Origin: Iris pallida
Taxonomy: Eukaryota > Streptophyta > Magnoliopsida > Asparagales > Iridaceae
DNA: 64,000 bases
NCBI GenBank assembly: GCA_029216955.1
Contig: JANAVB010009599.1
Coordinates: 1,816,240 to 1,880,239 of the forward strand
Direction: 5' to 3'
The notes below the pieces were generated by a model. The model made no database searches, was not told the DNA's origin, and was given only the letters and a program-made list of their open reading frames with translations. Positions 1 through 8,991 of this stretch are shown one piece after another (within the stretch, counting starts at the first letter, position 1; each line of letters starts with the position of its first letter). Made by a program: the position numbers and the translations under genes.

Positions 1-101
1 GCATGCTGGGAAGCAGCCAGGGCTAGGGCATTAGATTCGATATTGGAGTCTGGGGACGTGTTCGATGAAGAATCTCTCAAATGATGAGATAATGTTGATC
101 G

Positions 102-640
102 CTATTGGTGGTAGGGGATCATCTTCATGGCGGACTTCGTACGTCCCCGAATCTGGTTGACGATTAATTGTGAATCGCCGTATGCTTCAAGGTATTCTAC
201 CCCCAGTTCTCTTGCGAGTTGGAGGCCAATGACCAAAGCGTTGTACTCGGCCACATTGTTAGAGCAGGGTTCCGTGAGAGAGTAGGCACAATTGATCACT
301 AGCCCGGTAGGAGAGACCAATACTACTCCGACTCCGACGACGATGTTTTCCTTGGGTCGGTTCTTGAAGCGCCATCGAAGAACATCGCCATATGTTATCG
401 TGGGTGGTTGTATTTGAATCGGCGACCTCATCTGGGATTTCTTCGTATATTCTGGATGATTCCGATCCTGGATGGGCGCCAAAAAGTCTGCCAGGGCTTG
501 ACCTTTGACAGCCTTCTGCGGGACGAAGACCATATGATAGGGGGACAGCAATATCGCCCATGTAGCAAGGCGGGAGCTGAGTGCCCCTGGTTTGGTCATG
601 AGGACCCTGAGAGGGTTATTCGTGAGATCATATGTATGGT
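102..640 (-). pseudogene. RNase H tail and archaeal-like RNase H (aRNH), frameshifted
   Basis: The frame that opens at 824 carries, from about 620 downwards, the end of the first RNase H domain (LMTKPGALSSRLATWAILL) and then an archaeal-type RNase H near 395-120, with the family motifs NNVAEYNAL and GDSQLIVNQI. This second RNase H separates Tat elements from other plant Ty3 lineages. The stretch expected to hold the first catalytic aspartate (FFDGAS) lies in a different frame near 375-392, so there is a frameshift inside the domain as well as one near 620. The protein would degrade RNA in RNA:DNA hybrids during reverse transcription. It is broken here. Confidence 0.82.
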
Positions 641-823
641 TTGTCCCGTGACATAGTGCCGCGTCTTTTGAATGGCGAATACCAGGGCGAGGCATTCTTT
701 CTCCACAGCGGTATATCGGTGTTCGGGCCCGACCATCATTCGGCTGAGATAGTAAATGGCCTGCTCGTGGCCTGCGTCGTTGTTTTGTGCCAGCAGGGCA
801 CCGAGGGAGTGTTCCATTGCTCA
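596..823 (-). pseudogene. Ty3-type RNase H domain, separated from RT by a stop codon
   Basis: This is the N-terminal part of the classical Ty3 RNase H (motifs GALLAQNNDAG, IYYLSRMM, YTAVEKECLALVFAI, RHYV). It is in the same frame as the reverse transcriptase just upstream on the minus strand and is separated from it by a single in-frame stop at 821-823. The frame is lost again near 600-620, after which the domain continues in the neighbouring frame. In an active copy RT and RNase H would be one polypeptide that removes the RNA template strand. Confidence 0.82.
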
Positions 824-2257
824 TACATAGAGCAGGAATGGTTTTCCAGGGACCGGGGCCACCAGGACTGGAGGATTTGATAAATATTCTTTGATGTCAT
901 CGAAAGCGCGCTGGCATTCCTCGTCCCATACGAATGAGACTCCCTTCTTTATGAGGTGGGTGAACGGTCGGCATCGCCCGGAGAGGTTGGAAATGAACCT
1001 CCTGATATAAGCTAGCCTCCCTTGGAGGCCTCTAAGTTCACGGAGATTTCTCGGGGGACCCATCTCCATGATTGCCCTCGTTTTCTCGGGGTCTACATGG
1101 ATACCCCGTGCAGTGATGATGAAGCCCAAGAACTTCCCGCTGGATACGCCCAAGAACGATTTTGTAGGGTTTATCTTCAGATTGTGGGCTCGCATTAAGT
1201 TGAACACCGTTCTCAGGTCTTGCAGATGATCCTCCTTACAGCGACTCTTGACGGCGATGTCGTCGACATAGCATTCCACTGTCTTGCACAAATGTTCTCT
1301 GAAAATGATACTCATGGCTCGCTGATATGTAGCGCCAGCATTCTTTAGACCGAATGGCATGACTGTGTAGCAGTATGTGCCAATCGGGGTTCGGAATGAA
1401 GTGTACTTTTCGTCGTCGGGAGACATCTTGATTTGATTGTACCCCGAGAATCCATCCATGAATGACATACGTTCAAAGCCGCATGTATTGTCGATCATGA
1501 TGTCTGTGATTGGAAGGGGAAATTCATCTTTGGGGCATGCCTCGTTCAGGTTGCGGAAGTCGATGCAGATTCGAATCTTCCTATTCTTCTTGAGGACGGG
1601 TACTATATTGGCGACCCAATCAGGATGTTGCTCTTCACGAATGAAGCCACTGGCTATTAGCTTGTTGACTTCGGCTTCGATCGCGTCCATGACGCCTGGG
1701 CGAAAGCGTCGTTGTTGCTGCTTGACTGGCTTTGCATCTGGCCGTATATTGAGTTTGTGGAGAGCGATGTCAGGATTTAACCCCGGCATGTCTTCATAGC
1801 TCCAGGCGAACACATCAATGTATTCTCTGACAAGTACTAACAGCGATTCTCGTTCTTCGTCAGTTAGGCTTTTACTGATAAAGATCGATTTTGGAGAAGA
1901 TTCGCTGCCGAGATCCACTTGTATGACCTCATCTTCGGTAGGAGGTTCTCTCAGTTCGAACCGCTTTTCCCATTGTGCGTCTAATTGCTGGGCCCATGGC
2001 TCTAGCTCAAGGATTTCGGGGATGTCTTCGTCTTCCTCGTAAGCGTCGGTGAATGCCATGTTGACTGACATGACTTGTCTGAACACATCTCCGATGCTGG
2101 TATCTGAGTCGGAAGTCGGTGATCCGGTTGAATGTGACTGCCAGTCGCATTCTTTATCTGAGCTTTCAGGGGTCGTAGTAGGCGTTACATACCCTAAACT
2201 GCATCGGGTTTTGTTATAGTAGTTCCGTGGTTTGCCCGCCGGGGCTGGCGTCTTCAA
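821..2257 (-). CDS. Reverse transcriptase (Ty3/Tat pol segment)
   Basis: A 478-codon open frame holds a nearly full Ty3-type reverse transcriptase. Visible in order: an acidic linker (residues 1-130), fingers with IRICIDFRNLNEACPKDEFP (about 227-246), palm motif A MSFMDGFSGYNQIKM with its catalytic Asp near 268, FRTPIGTYCYTVMPFGLKNA (about 289-307), catalytic YVDD near 330-333, and the thumb/connection FLGFIITARGIHVDPEKT. All three catalytic aspartates are present, making this the best-preserved domain of the element. It ends at a stop directly before RNase H. Upstream, an open stretch in the same frame ends at a stop at 2315-2317, so the Met at 2257 is only the first ATG after that lesion, not a natural start. 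Confidence 0.9.
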   Translation of the reverse strand: MKTPAPAGKPRNYYNKTRCSLGYVTPTTTPESSDKECDWQSHSTGSPTSDSDTSIGDVFRQVMSVNMAFTDAYEEDEDIPEILELEPWAQQLDAQWEKRFELREPPTEDEVIQVDLGSESSPKSIFISKSLTDEERESLLVLVREYIDVFAWSYEDMPGLNPDIALHKLNIRPDAKPVKQQQRRFRPGVMDAIEAEVNKLIASGFIREEQHPDWVANIVPVLKKNRKIRICIDFRNLNEACPKDEFPLPITDIMIDNTCGFERMSFMDGFSGYNQIKMSPDDEKYTSFRTPIGTYCYTVMPFGLKNAGATYQRAMSIIFREHLCKTVECYVDDIAVKSRCKEDHLQDLRTVFNLMRAHNLKINPTKSFLGVSSGKFLGFIITARGIHVDPEKTRAIMEMGPPRNLRELRGLQGRLAYIRRFISNLSGRCRPFTHLIKKGVSFVWDEECQRAFDDIKEYLSNPPVLVAPVPGKPFLLYV

Positions 2258-2314
2258 AGGTAATCGTCGTCAAGTGCCGTAGTTCAATCCTGGCGTTGTC
2301 TCTAGATCATACCC

Positions 2315-2680
2315 CTATTTCTGCATGAGATATTTGGATTGAGGGCTATAGAGATACAGAGGCAGTCTTCCGGCATCTGACCCGAAGTCGACTTCTTCCA
2401 TGGCGAGGGGATGCGGGTTGTTCGTCAGGCCGAAGATGATTGGGTGGTCCCCTCCCTCGATTATTCGGTAAGCGTCTTCTACTGGAGTAAGTTGGATAGC
2501 GGTGTACACATTTGTTACCTGTGTATGTAGGTGAGTGCCTATACAGTGTTCCATAGCGTACATTGTACATAGCTTATTGAGCTCGGTGTAGTCCAAAGAT
2601 AACCCTTTATTGATGAAGTAAGGTATCTTTTCTAGAGGGATTACATTATCTGCGGAGGGAGCGTCAGTATGGGCAGCCAC
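2315..2680 (-). pseudogene. Pol linker between protease and RT
   Basis: A 121-codon open stretch (motifs IPYFINKGLSLDYTEL, DHPIIFGLTNNPHPLAMEE) lies between protease and reverse transcriptase and is in the same frame as RT. It has no catalytic motif; its position matches the long linker typical of Tat-lineage pol. An in-frame stop at 2315-2317 separates it from RT. Relative to the gag/protease frame it is shifted. In Tat/Ogre elements gag-pro and pol are often separate frames joined by splicing or frameshifting, so the shift may be original rather than damage; the stop probably is damage. Confidence 0.55.
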
Positions 2681-2826
2681 ATACTTGGCTAGCTCTGGTT
2701 CTTCTTCGGCTACCCCCTGTGTGAATGAAGATTGAGAGGGCGTCCTAGTCAGCTTGATCTTTAGAGGTTCAACTGTCGGAGCAGAGCATGGGGTTGTCGG
2801 TAGACTAGCAACCCCCAGTCTGGCAC

Positions 2827-3753
2827 TTAATGTGGAGCGAGGGTGGCTGGTTCGCTTGAAGTGTCAGACCTCGCATCGGGGTGACGACCCTTCTTAGGCA
2901 GGCGTATCGTCAGAGGCCTATCGGAGGGATTGAGCTTCTCTGTTTGGGATTGACCGACTCTCGACAATCTGATGGTAAGTGGCCCTGTCGTGGGTCTCGG
3001 TACCTGGCCGGACCTTGGCAGCCGGATTCTCAACTGCTCTTCCTGTGCCGAGAGGCTGATCGCGTCCTTACGCAGCGTGGCCGTAAGGGGTGCGGAATTG
3101 CCTGGTTTGCGAGCCTGGAGGTGGATCGTCAGAGGCTCTTCTGATCCCGTGGTTGCTTCAACATCAGTTTGTTCATTTCCTCCTTCAAGGTGCCTCTTCG
3201 ACTTTTCGTATAGGCAGGAGTCCGAGTAATAAGATTCGACCCCTTTGAAGGGATCGATGTCAGCAAATTCTGTCCTCACGAAGCCGTGCTTGTCGACATA
3301 TTTGAAGCATTGGTGTAGCGTGGAAGGCACGATCATGTAATCGTGTATCCAAGGGTGCCCCAAAAGGATGTTGTATGAAGTGTCGACATCTATGACGTAG
3401 CAAGTGACTTCTGATTGGAGATCGCCAATCTGACATTTCAAACGGATCTTCCTGATTAGGTAGCTCCTGCCCGAATTGAACCCGCTGATGGCGGTGTTTG
3501 TAGGGGTCAGGCGATGCATCGGGATGCGAAGATGATGCAGTAGTCCTTTTGGAATAATGCTTATGGAAGACCCAGGGTCAATGTGCATCCGGTCCACCTT
3601 TATGTCGCCGATGTAGCCTGTATAGTATAATGGGCGATCGTGTAGATTAGTCTTGATGAGCATGTCTTGTGGAGGGAAGACGATGTTGGGCATTGCTCCC
3701 GTACAGGCACTGTCTTGGAGGTCTGCGGGCTGATTTTCTCCCGTGAGGTTGAC
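2827..3753 (-). CDS. Retrotransposon aspartic protease
   Basis: The frame continues directly from gag after one UAG stop (3754-3756). Close to its start it contains YIGDIKVDRMHIDPGSSISI, the active-site loop of a retroviral-type aspartic protease (D-P-G-S-S), followed by CYVIDVDTSYNILLGHPWIH, which matches the conserved second half of the domain (YNILLGRPW type). After about residue 170 there is a low-complexity tail with several copies of a PLTIRL-like motif (PLTIHL, RIRLPR, PLTIRLSR, PLTIRLPK), a short internal repeat. The protease would mature the gag-pol polyprotein inside the particle. Confidence 0.82.
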   Translation of the reverse strand, partial: VNLTGENQPADLQDSACTGAMPNIVFPPQDMLIKTNLHDRPLYYTGYIGDIKVDRMHIDPGSSISIIPKGLLHHLRIPMHRLTPTNTAISGFNSGRSYLIRKIRLKCQIGDLQSEVTCYVIDVDTSYNILLGHPWIHDYMIVPSTLHQCFKYVDKHGFVRTEFADIDPFKGVESYYSDSCLYEKSKRHLEGGNEQTDVEATTGSEEPLTIHLQARKPGNSAPLTATLRKDAISLSAQEEQLRIRLPRSGQVPRPTTGPLTIRLSRVGQSQTEKLNPSDRPLTIRLPKKGRHPDARSDTSSEPATLAPH

Positions 3754-5901
3754 CTAAGCCAGGTACGCATCGGCATTTTGAAGTGCATCGCTCAAGGCTG
3801 TGCGGACATCCTTTGAGAGCCTCAGGAGTTTATATAAGGACAATTTGGCCGGTGTATTGGCCAATTGCGCCAAGATGTCGAAGTTGTAGGGCCTCTCCAG
3901 CCCCTGAGATGTTTCCTTTCGGAGGGATTTGTCGAAGCGAGTCTCCTTCGGCCTAGGCTTGTCGGTCGTCGAAGGCTGAGCCGGTCCCGGAGCATCCGTG
4001 GTAATGGGCGGATGATCATCAGTCGAGTTTTCCGCCACAGGTTGAGATTGTGCTCCGGATCGAGTAACAACGGCCGTGACTTCCTCTTCATCTGCTGAGG
4101 TGGTACGGCAGGATCTGACTTTTCCACTTTTCTTTTTAGAAGATGGAGTGGACTGAGTTACCTCGTGGACTAGGTCCGGATGGACCCACATGATTTTCCC
4201 TCGTGATGTGGTGAGAGGTACTAGACCAGCAGCTTGAGCAGGCGAAAGATTAGCAATCTCCATCGTTGCCAGAGGGATGGGTATAACCCCATCTTGGGTC
4301 TCGGTTGGAGGGAAGCTGCCGAATTGTACGGACACCATGTTGGCTGCCACGGTTACCTCCTCGAAATCGATGGCCAGAGCGTTCGAATCGATGAGGTTCT
4401 GGATATATCGTTTCAGTTGGTAGCAGTCGTGCATAGCATGGTGGACATAGCGGTGGTAATGGCAGAACTTTGGGTTCTCCAAATCAGCCGGTCGAGGCTC
4501 CCGTCTTGGTGGAGGAAGCTGAATCCTATCTCCTTGTATGAGCATGTCCAAGATAGGCTTGACGTGACCGTCTTCAAAAGAGTAAGTGATTTGAGGCCAT
4601 TGTTTGTCCGCAGGTTGCGACTCAGGCTTCTGGGCTGTATCGGCCACCATAGTCTTCTTGCCTCTGTTGTTCCGGTTGTTGGAGGGGCTACCCCCATTGT
4701 CGTTGGTGGTGTTGGGACGCTTGCCTTTGTTCTCTCCCTCTGAGATATGTAATCCCAGTTGGCGAGCCTTCTTTAATCGTTCTTCGGCACTTGTAGCACT
4801 AATGATAAAAGCCTTCCAGTCCTTGAAATGACTCTCGCCCATCCAGAGACTGATTGTTGGGAGTAGTCTCTTTTGGCAAATTTCGATCAAGGAGGAGTCC
4901 GGGTTGCCAGATGGTAACTTTATTGCGGTTTGACGAAACCGCTCAATGTAATTCCTCGTCAGCTCTTTTTCTCCTTGAATGACGTCCATGAGGGTAGACA
5001 TCGTGACGTCCTGCCCTACCTCATAGAACCTCTCCAAGAACAGGCGTTTGAAGCCAGCGAAGGAATGGATGCAATTGTCCGGCAGGTTGCGGTACCAATC
5101 GAACGCGACTCCTTCCAATGCCCCAATAAATAACCGCGTGAGGATAGCGTCATCATGGGGGAGATGGTCGGTAGTGACCTCAAAGTAAGTGATGTACCGA
5201 CTTGCTGAAGTCTTGCCATCATATGGGTTGATATTGAACGGCTTATATCTTGGTGGAAAGGGAACATCCCTCCATTCAGCAGGATATGGTTGCCGTATCC
5301 GGAGGTCTTGAGAGTTTTCTCTGGCGTGGAACATGGCTCGGAGCTCTTGAACTTCTCTCCTTACTTCTCGAGTCTCATCTGTCGCAGTCGGAGCCGTTAC
5401 TTTGGGAGGATTATTGCCCGGGTTTGGTGCCGTCGAATTTGAATCTACGTTGATTGGGGGACCCGTGCTTGTCTGGCCAGGTGTCACCCCCTGCAGATTA
5501 GGAAGCGCCGCTTTGATCTCGTCTACAGACTTGACCAAGGCGTGCAATATGGCCTCCAAAGTGTCGATGCGCTGGCGATCACCGGAACCGCCTTGATTGC
5601 TGTCTGTCATGAACACCGTCTTCATATGAGGAGTGACGGAAGGAGTGGTGGAGGATGTACCCTCCGAGTCGTACCCGTGCATCGAGAAATCATCAGGATA
5701 TGTGGGGATGTTCTCTTCAGGTTCAGACTTGGAAGGAACACTACCCCCGGCATCGGAGCTTGCTTCGTCTAGGATGTCCTTGGGGACGTCGGTATCTGTT
5801 GTATCCGTCGGAGGATTTGCTTCCTCCAGTCCGTATACTTGGAATGTCGGATTGTCGTGGATGTTTGGAGGAGTGCTACCCCCAGTTCCGACGACCCCCA
5901 A
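3754..5901 (-). CDS. Gag polyprotein of the Tat-like element
   Basis: A 715-codon open frame. The middle (about residues 210-390) is a retrotransposon gag/capsid domain (FPPRYKPFNINPYDGKTSA, FDWYRNLPDNCIHSF, FLERFYEVGQDVTMSTLMD, ERFRQTAIKLP). Near residue 495 there is a zinc-knuckle variant CHYHRYVHHAMHDC, with spacing CX2HX4HX4C, so the usual second Cys is His. The N-terminal third is acidic and Ser/Thr/Pro-rich. The frame ends in UAG with protease following in the same frame, so the stop could be a readthrough site or a lesion; the codons after it do not match the best-known plant-virus readthrough context. The Met at 5901 is only the first ATG: the same frame is open upstream to a UAA at 5956-5958. 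Confidence 0.85.
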   Translation of the reverse strand: MGVVGTGGSTPPNIHDNPTFQVYGLEEANPPTDTTDTDVPKDILDEASSDAGGSVPSKSEPEENIPTYPDDFSMHGYDSEGTSSTTPSVTPHMKTVFMTDSNQGGSGDRQRIDTLEAILHALVKSVDEIKAALPNLQGVTPGQTSTGPPINVDSNSTAPNPGNNPPKVTAPTATDETREVRREVQELRAMFHARENSQDLRIRQPYPAEWRDVPFPPRYKPFNINPYDGKTSASRYITYFEVTTDHLPHDDAILTRLFIGALEGVAFDWYRNLPDNCIHSFAGFKRLFLERFYEVGQDVTMSTLMDVIQGEKELTRNYIERFRQTAIKLPSGNPDSSLIEICQKRLLPTISLWMGESHFKDWKAFIISATSAEERLKKARQLGLHISEGENKGKRPNTTNDNGGSPSNNRNNRGKKTMVADTAQKPESQPADKQWPQITYSFEDGHVKPILDMLIQGDRIQLPPPRREPRPADLENPKFCHYHRYVHHAMHDCYQLKRYIQNLIDSNALAIDFEEVTVAANMVSVQFGSFPPTETQDGVIPIPLATMEIANLSPAQAAGLVPLTTSRGKIMWVHPDLVHEVTQSTPSSKKKSGKVRSCRTTSADEEEVTAVVTRSGAQSQPVAENSTDDHPPITTDAPGPAQPSTTDKPRPKETRFDKSLRKETSQGLERPYNFDILAQLANTPAKLSLYKLLRLSKDVRTALSDALQNADAYLA

Positions 5902-5955
5902 TGTTGCGGACGACGAACTTCCTACTGCAGCAGTTTTCGTCTTCGAACGGGTGTG

Positions 5956-6495
5956 TTAAAATACTCCAGTGGAGGATAACCCTTTTGACGACGGTTTCTT
6001 AGCTGCAGTAGTTGACACCTTTGGGCTGGAGATGCTCGTTTTCTTCCCTCTTCCCTTGGCGAGAACTTTTTGTGCGGACTTGCAGGAGACAACAGGAGGT
6101 GCCTCGTCTTCTGAGCTCGGGTGATGTAGTCTTTGGAAGACGGATGGCCGGTCTTCCGTCACCGCCGCGTTGCTGCAACAGCAGTTGACGATGATCTGGG
6201 TGTATTGATGTCCGTGTGAGGGCTCTTTACACCCCGAAGCTCCTTCTCTTTCCTTGCGTTTGTGGAGGATAACCTCACGCAGGTCAGAGGAACCACTTTG
6301 TCTGTTTGCCGTCGGGGGCTGGACTTGAGTGGTTTTATACAACTTCCCATCAGAGGCCCGCGTGATAATCAGCGGGACGCCCCGATAGTCAGAGGTTGGG
6401 GCAGTCGTCTGGACTTGATGAGCCCGCGCTGTCCTAGACTTCCTCCTTTTAGCACTTGTGGGTGCGTAATAGGAGGAGTCTAAGTCGAATACCAC
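5956..6495 (-). CDS. Upstream open frame in the gag frame (ORF1b)
   Basis: A 179-codon frame, Lys/Arg/Ser/Thr-rich and without a recognised domain (DLDSSYYAPTSAKRRKSRTA at the N-terminus, KKTSISSPKVSTTAAKKPSS near the end). It is in the same frame as gag and is separated from it only by a UAA at 5956-5958, so it may once have been the N-terminal extension of gag. Tat/Ogre elements usually carry an extra, poorly conserved ORF before gag, and this segment together with the one upstream fits that position. No function can be assigned. Confidence 0.5.
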   Translation of the reverse strand: MVFDLDSSYYAPTSAKRRKSRTARAHQVQTTAPTSDYRGVPLIITRASDGKLYKTTQVQPPTANRQSGSSDLREVILHKRKEREGASGCKEPSHGHQYTQIIVNCCCSNAAVTEDRPSVFQRLHHPSSEDEAPPVVSCKSAQKVLAKGRGKKTSISSPKVSTTAAKKPSSKGLSSTGVF

Positions 6496-6584
6496 AGAGT
6501 CTGGATTATCATCCAGATAATGATCAGAGTCAGGACCGCATGAGAGCCGGTCGAAGACTGATCGAGAGAAGCGTGGGACGGATG

Positions 6585-7280
6585 CTATGCGGCTAGCATT
6601 GGTACCGTGCAGGCTGTCTGCATGCGGCTGTCTTTTATTGTAGGATGAGTCTTTATACGGTTAGGAGTCATGACCGTGCAGGCTGACCGTATGCGGTTGG
6701 CATCTGTGGCCGCATGGGTTTTCTGCAAGCGATTGACTTTAATAGCCGCATGAGTCTCATCCGTGCGGTTGGCAACTATAGCCGCATAAGTTATGCGGCT
6801 GACAGATGTGGCCGCATGAGTTTTCTTTATGCGGTCGGCGGTTGTAGCCGCATGGGCTTTCTCCCTGCGGCTAATACTCTTCTGCAGCTCGGATCGCGTA
6901 GAGTTTCTCTTTGCCCCTGCAAGTCCAGCATCATAGTGTTTTCTTCTACCGGACTTGGGGACAGCAGAGTTGTCTACGGTCTGAAGTGGGGCCGCAGGGG
7001 AGTCTTTCTCGCCATCTTGAGCAATAGAGAGCACCCCATCAAGGGCTTGCGGAGGAGCAAATGATTTTGGCCTCCACTCTTTGCGAGCCTTTATGGTGCG
7101 GGTGCGCTTCTGGACCGGGCCAGTGCTACCTTCAGAGAGCATCTCTTCGAATGCCTGTTGGTCGAAGCGTACGACCATCTTCTGTTGTGTAGAGCCAAGT
7201 TTGGCTGCGTCCGATTGCGTCACCAACACCTCAGCCGTGGAGAAGTTAGTCCCCAGCAGAGTCGCCATCGTGTTTGCCAT
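6585..7280 (-). CDS. Upstream open frame (ORF1a) with roughly 12-residue tandem repeats
   Basis: A 231-codon frame whose first ATG (7280) lies inside the last bases of the 5' LTR; a second ATG (7268) overlaps the primer binding site. The C-terminal third (about residues 135-230) is built of eight degenerate repeats of about 12 residues with consensus R-I-x-K-T-H-A-A-T-x-x-N (for example RIKKTHAATSVS, RLQKTHAATDAN). The HAA core is encoded by CATGCGGC, the octamer that is dispersed through the LTR. No known domain is visible. It corresponds in position to the variable ORF1 of Tat/Ogre elements. Whether it is translated is unknown. Confidence 0.5.
   Translation of the reverse strand: MANTMATLLGTNFSTAEVLVTQSDAAKLGSTQQKMVVRFDQQAFEEMLSEGSTGPVQKRTRTIKARKEWRPKSFAPPQALDGVLSIAQDGEKDSPAAPLQTVDNSAVPKSGRRKHYDAGLAGAKRNSTRSELQKSISRREKAHAATTADRIKKTHAATSVSRITYAAIVANRTDETHAAIKVNRLQKTHAATDANRIRSACTVMTPNRIKTHPTIKDSRMQTACTVPMLAA
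7249..7267 (-). promoter_or_regulatory. Primer binding site (tRNA-Arg-like)
   Basis: On the minus strand, three bases after the proposed LTR end, the sequence reads TGGCGACTCTGCTGGGGAC. It begins with the TGG expected for pairing with a tRNA CCA end and resembles the tRNA-Arg primer site I recall for Ogre/Tat elements. It marks where minus-strand DNA synthesis would begin and fixes the LTR boundary at 7271. The exact tRNA should be confirmed by comparison with plant tRNA 3' ends. Confidence 0.7.
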
Positions 7281-7678
7281 TGATTGTAAAAGTACAGAAC
7301 AATTATCGGAGGACTGAACTTAGACTCACAATACAAACTCGCTCGTACAAAGAAAGCCTAGGGACGAAAACCTAGGTACAGTAGTCTAAGTACGATTGTT
7401 TATTTTAGATTCTGGGGGGTGACGATAAAGGCTCAGAAAAGCGACGGCCGCTCTGCCTTACTCCTTGGACGATCGGTATGCAGCCTTGACTCGGGGAAGA
7501 TCTGCTTGGTCGTTGACGAAGAAATGCCTTCTTGCTCTCTCTCTGATTGCTCTCCTGGCTTCTCTCTCTCTGTGTATATTCTCTCTCTGACTATGGGGAA
7601 GTTTCTCTGTGTATACGTATTCTTCTCTGGTTTCTTTTTGTATATCTCTCTATATGCTACAAGGGAATGGCACCTTGC

Positions 7679-7686
7679 TATTTATA
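7679..7686 (-). promoter_or_regulatory. TATA box of the Tat-like LTR
   Basis: The minus strand reads TATAAATA in a CCCACTATTATAAATAGC context, upstream of a CT/GA-rich leader and about 400 bp before the LTR end. This is a standard plant core promoter arrangement and would start the genomic transcript toward gag. Confidence 0.6.
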
Positions 7687-7906
7687 ATAGTGGGATATGA
7701 TCGCTAGGGTTGCCAATGATTAGCTCTTGGAGATAGCGGCGGCCTGGGGATTGATCAATCCAGGCCGTTCATTTCTGATTGCGACGAATCAGAACCATTA
7801 AGGGTAGATTACACCAAATCCCCATTAGCAATTAACGCTGATTGGCATAAATCTTCCTTATAATGATTCTCTCATATCTGCGAATAAATCAAATTTATTC
7901 TCCTGC

Positions 7907-8484
7907 CACGTGTCCCAGATCATTGGGATTCGACCCAATCTTGGATTGCCATAAATCCGGGAGATTGATCGGCTGAGGACACGTGTCCTGAGAGCCAATG
8001 GTGAGACTGGAACCGCATGCAGATTGGGCCGCATGAGATTTGGGCCGCATGAATTTTGGGCCGCATAAGACTTGGGACACGTGTCAGGACTGTCTGGGCA
8101 GTGGCCCCCTCCTTCAGACTTCTGAACCATATGATGAGCCGCATGAACCGCATAATGGTGTGTCTGCTTGAGCCGCATGGGCATGATCTTCTTGAGCCGC
8201 ATAAGGATGATTCCACTCGAGTCGCATGGGACAGCTTCACTCTGAACCGCATGGAAAGTCTTCACTTCGAGCCGCATAAGAACACCCACGTGGCAGGGCC
8301 ACGTGGCATTTTGTTGTTCTCGGGGGATCATGTCAGAGATTTCTTTCTCTTCCCTAGAGATTCATCATCATGATAGAGTCATAACTACCTGCTTTGGTGT
8401 CAGGTCGGTCAACTTTTCAGAGAGGTCAGCCGTCAAAGCAATTAATGCAGCATGGATCGGAGGGGGGCACTATCAGGCCACGTG
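7907..8484. promoter_or_regulatory. Cluster of G-box (CACGTG) elements in U3
   Basis: CACGTG cores occur near 7909 (CCACGTGTCC), 7979 (ACACGTGTCC), 8079 (ACACGTGTCA), 8289 (CCACGTGGCA), 8301 (CCACGTGGCA) and 8480 (CCACGTGTCT). CACGTGTC/CACGTGGC is the core bound by plant bZIP and bHLH factors, including ABA-response factors. Six in under 600 bp upstream of the TATA box is dense and suggests stress or hormone responsiveness of the LTR; that is inference. Confidence 0.55.
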
Positions 8485-8591
8485 TCTTCTGAGCCGCATG
8501 GAATGCCTCCGGCCGCATAGCTCCTTATGCCGCATGACTCCCTGAGCCGCATGCGTTTTCTGGGCCGCATGGGTCTTTCTTGGCCGCATGA
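8008..8591. repeat. Dispersed CCGCATG/CCGCATA octamer array in U3
   Basis: About 17 copies of the core CCGCAT(G/A), usually preceded by AG, GG or AA, are all in the same orientation and spaced irregularly from 8 to about 60 bp (for example 8012, 8029, 8046, 8061, 8139, 8147, 8172, 8196, 8251, 8270, 8493, 8512, 8530, 8547, 8565, 8583). The intervening sequence differs from copy to copy, so this is not a simple satellite. The same core recurs in ORF1a (6590-6880). Confidence 0.75.
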
Positions 8592-8620
8592 GTCAATTTC
8601 TTTAGTATTTTCCATGCTTC

Positions 8621-8624
<4 letters not shown>

Positions 8625-8698
<74 letters not shown>

Positions 8699-8707
8699 AA
8701 ATAGATA

Positions 8708-8775
<68 letters not shown>

Positions 8776-8781
8776 AAATAG

Positions 8782-8859
<78 letters not shown>

Positions 8860-8861
8860 AA

Positions 8862-8910
<49 letters not shown>

Positions 8911-8929
8911 TATATTTATATATATATAA

Positions 8930-8991
<62 letters not shown>

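Larger units (their letters stand above)
1..8624 (-). mobile_element. Tat/Ogre-lineage Ty3 LTR retrotransposon, 5' half
   Basis: Read on the minus strand, the order is 5' LTR (8624-7271), primer binding site, two upstream open frames, gag, protease, reverse transcriptase, RNase H and a second, archaeal-like RNase H. The second RNase H and the extra frames before gag are hallmarks of the Tat/Ogre branch of plant Ty3 elements. Integrase and the 3' LTR would lie left of position 1, so the copy is cut by the window edge. Every domain is recognisable, but in-frame stops and frameshifts break the coding region, so this copy is inactive. Lineage assignment rests on domain order and remembered family features, not on a tree. 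Confidence 0.88.
7271..8624 (-). repeat. 5' LTR of the Tat-like element
   Basis: Boundaries: on the minus strand it would start TGTAGAAGCATGG at 8624 and end GGCAAACA at 7271, directly before the primer site. It holds a TATA box (7679-7686), a U3 region packed with CCGCATG octamers and several G-boxes, and a CT-rich transcript leader (about 7530-7620). The second LTR is outside the window, so the 8624 end is inferred from the TG dinucleotide at the start of the adjoining microsatellite and could be off. Confidence 0.62.
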
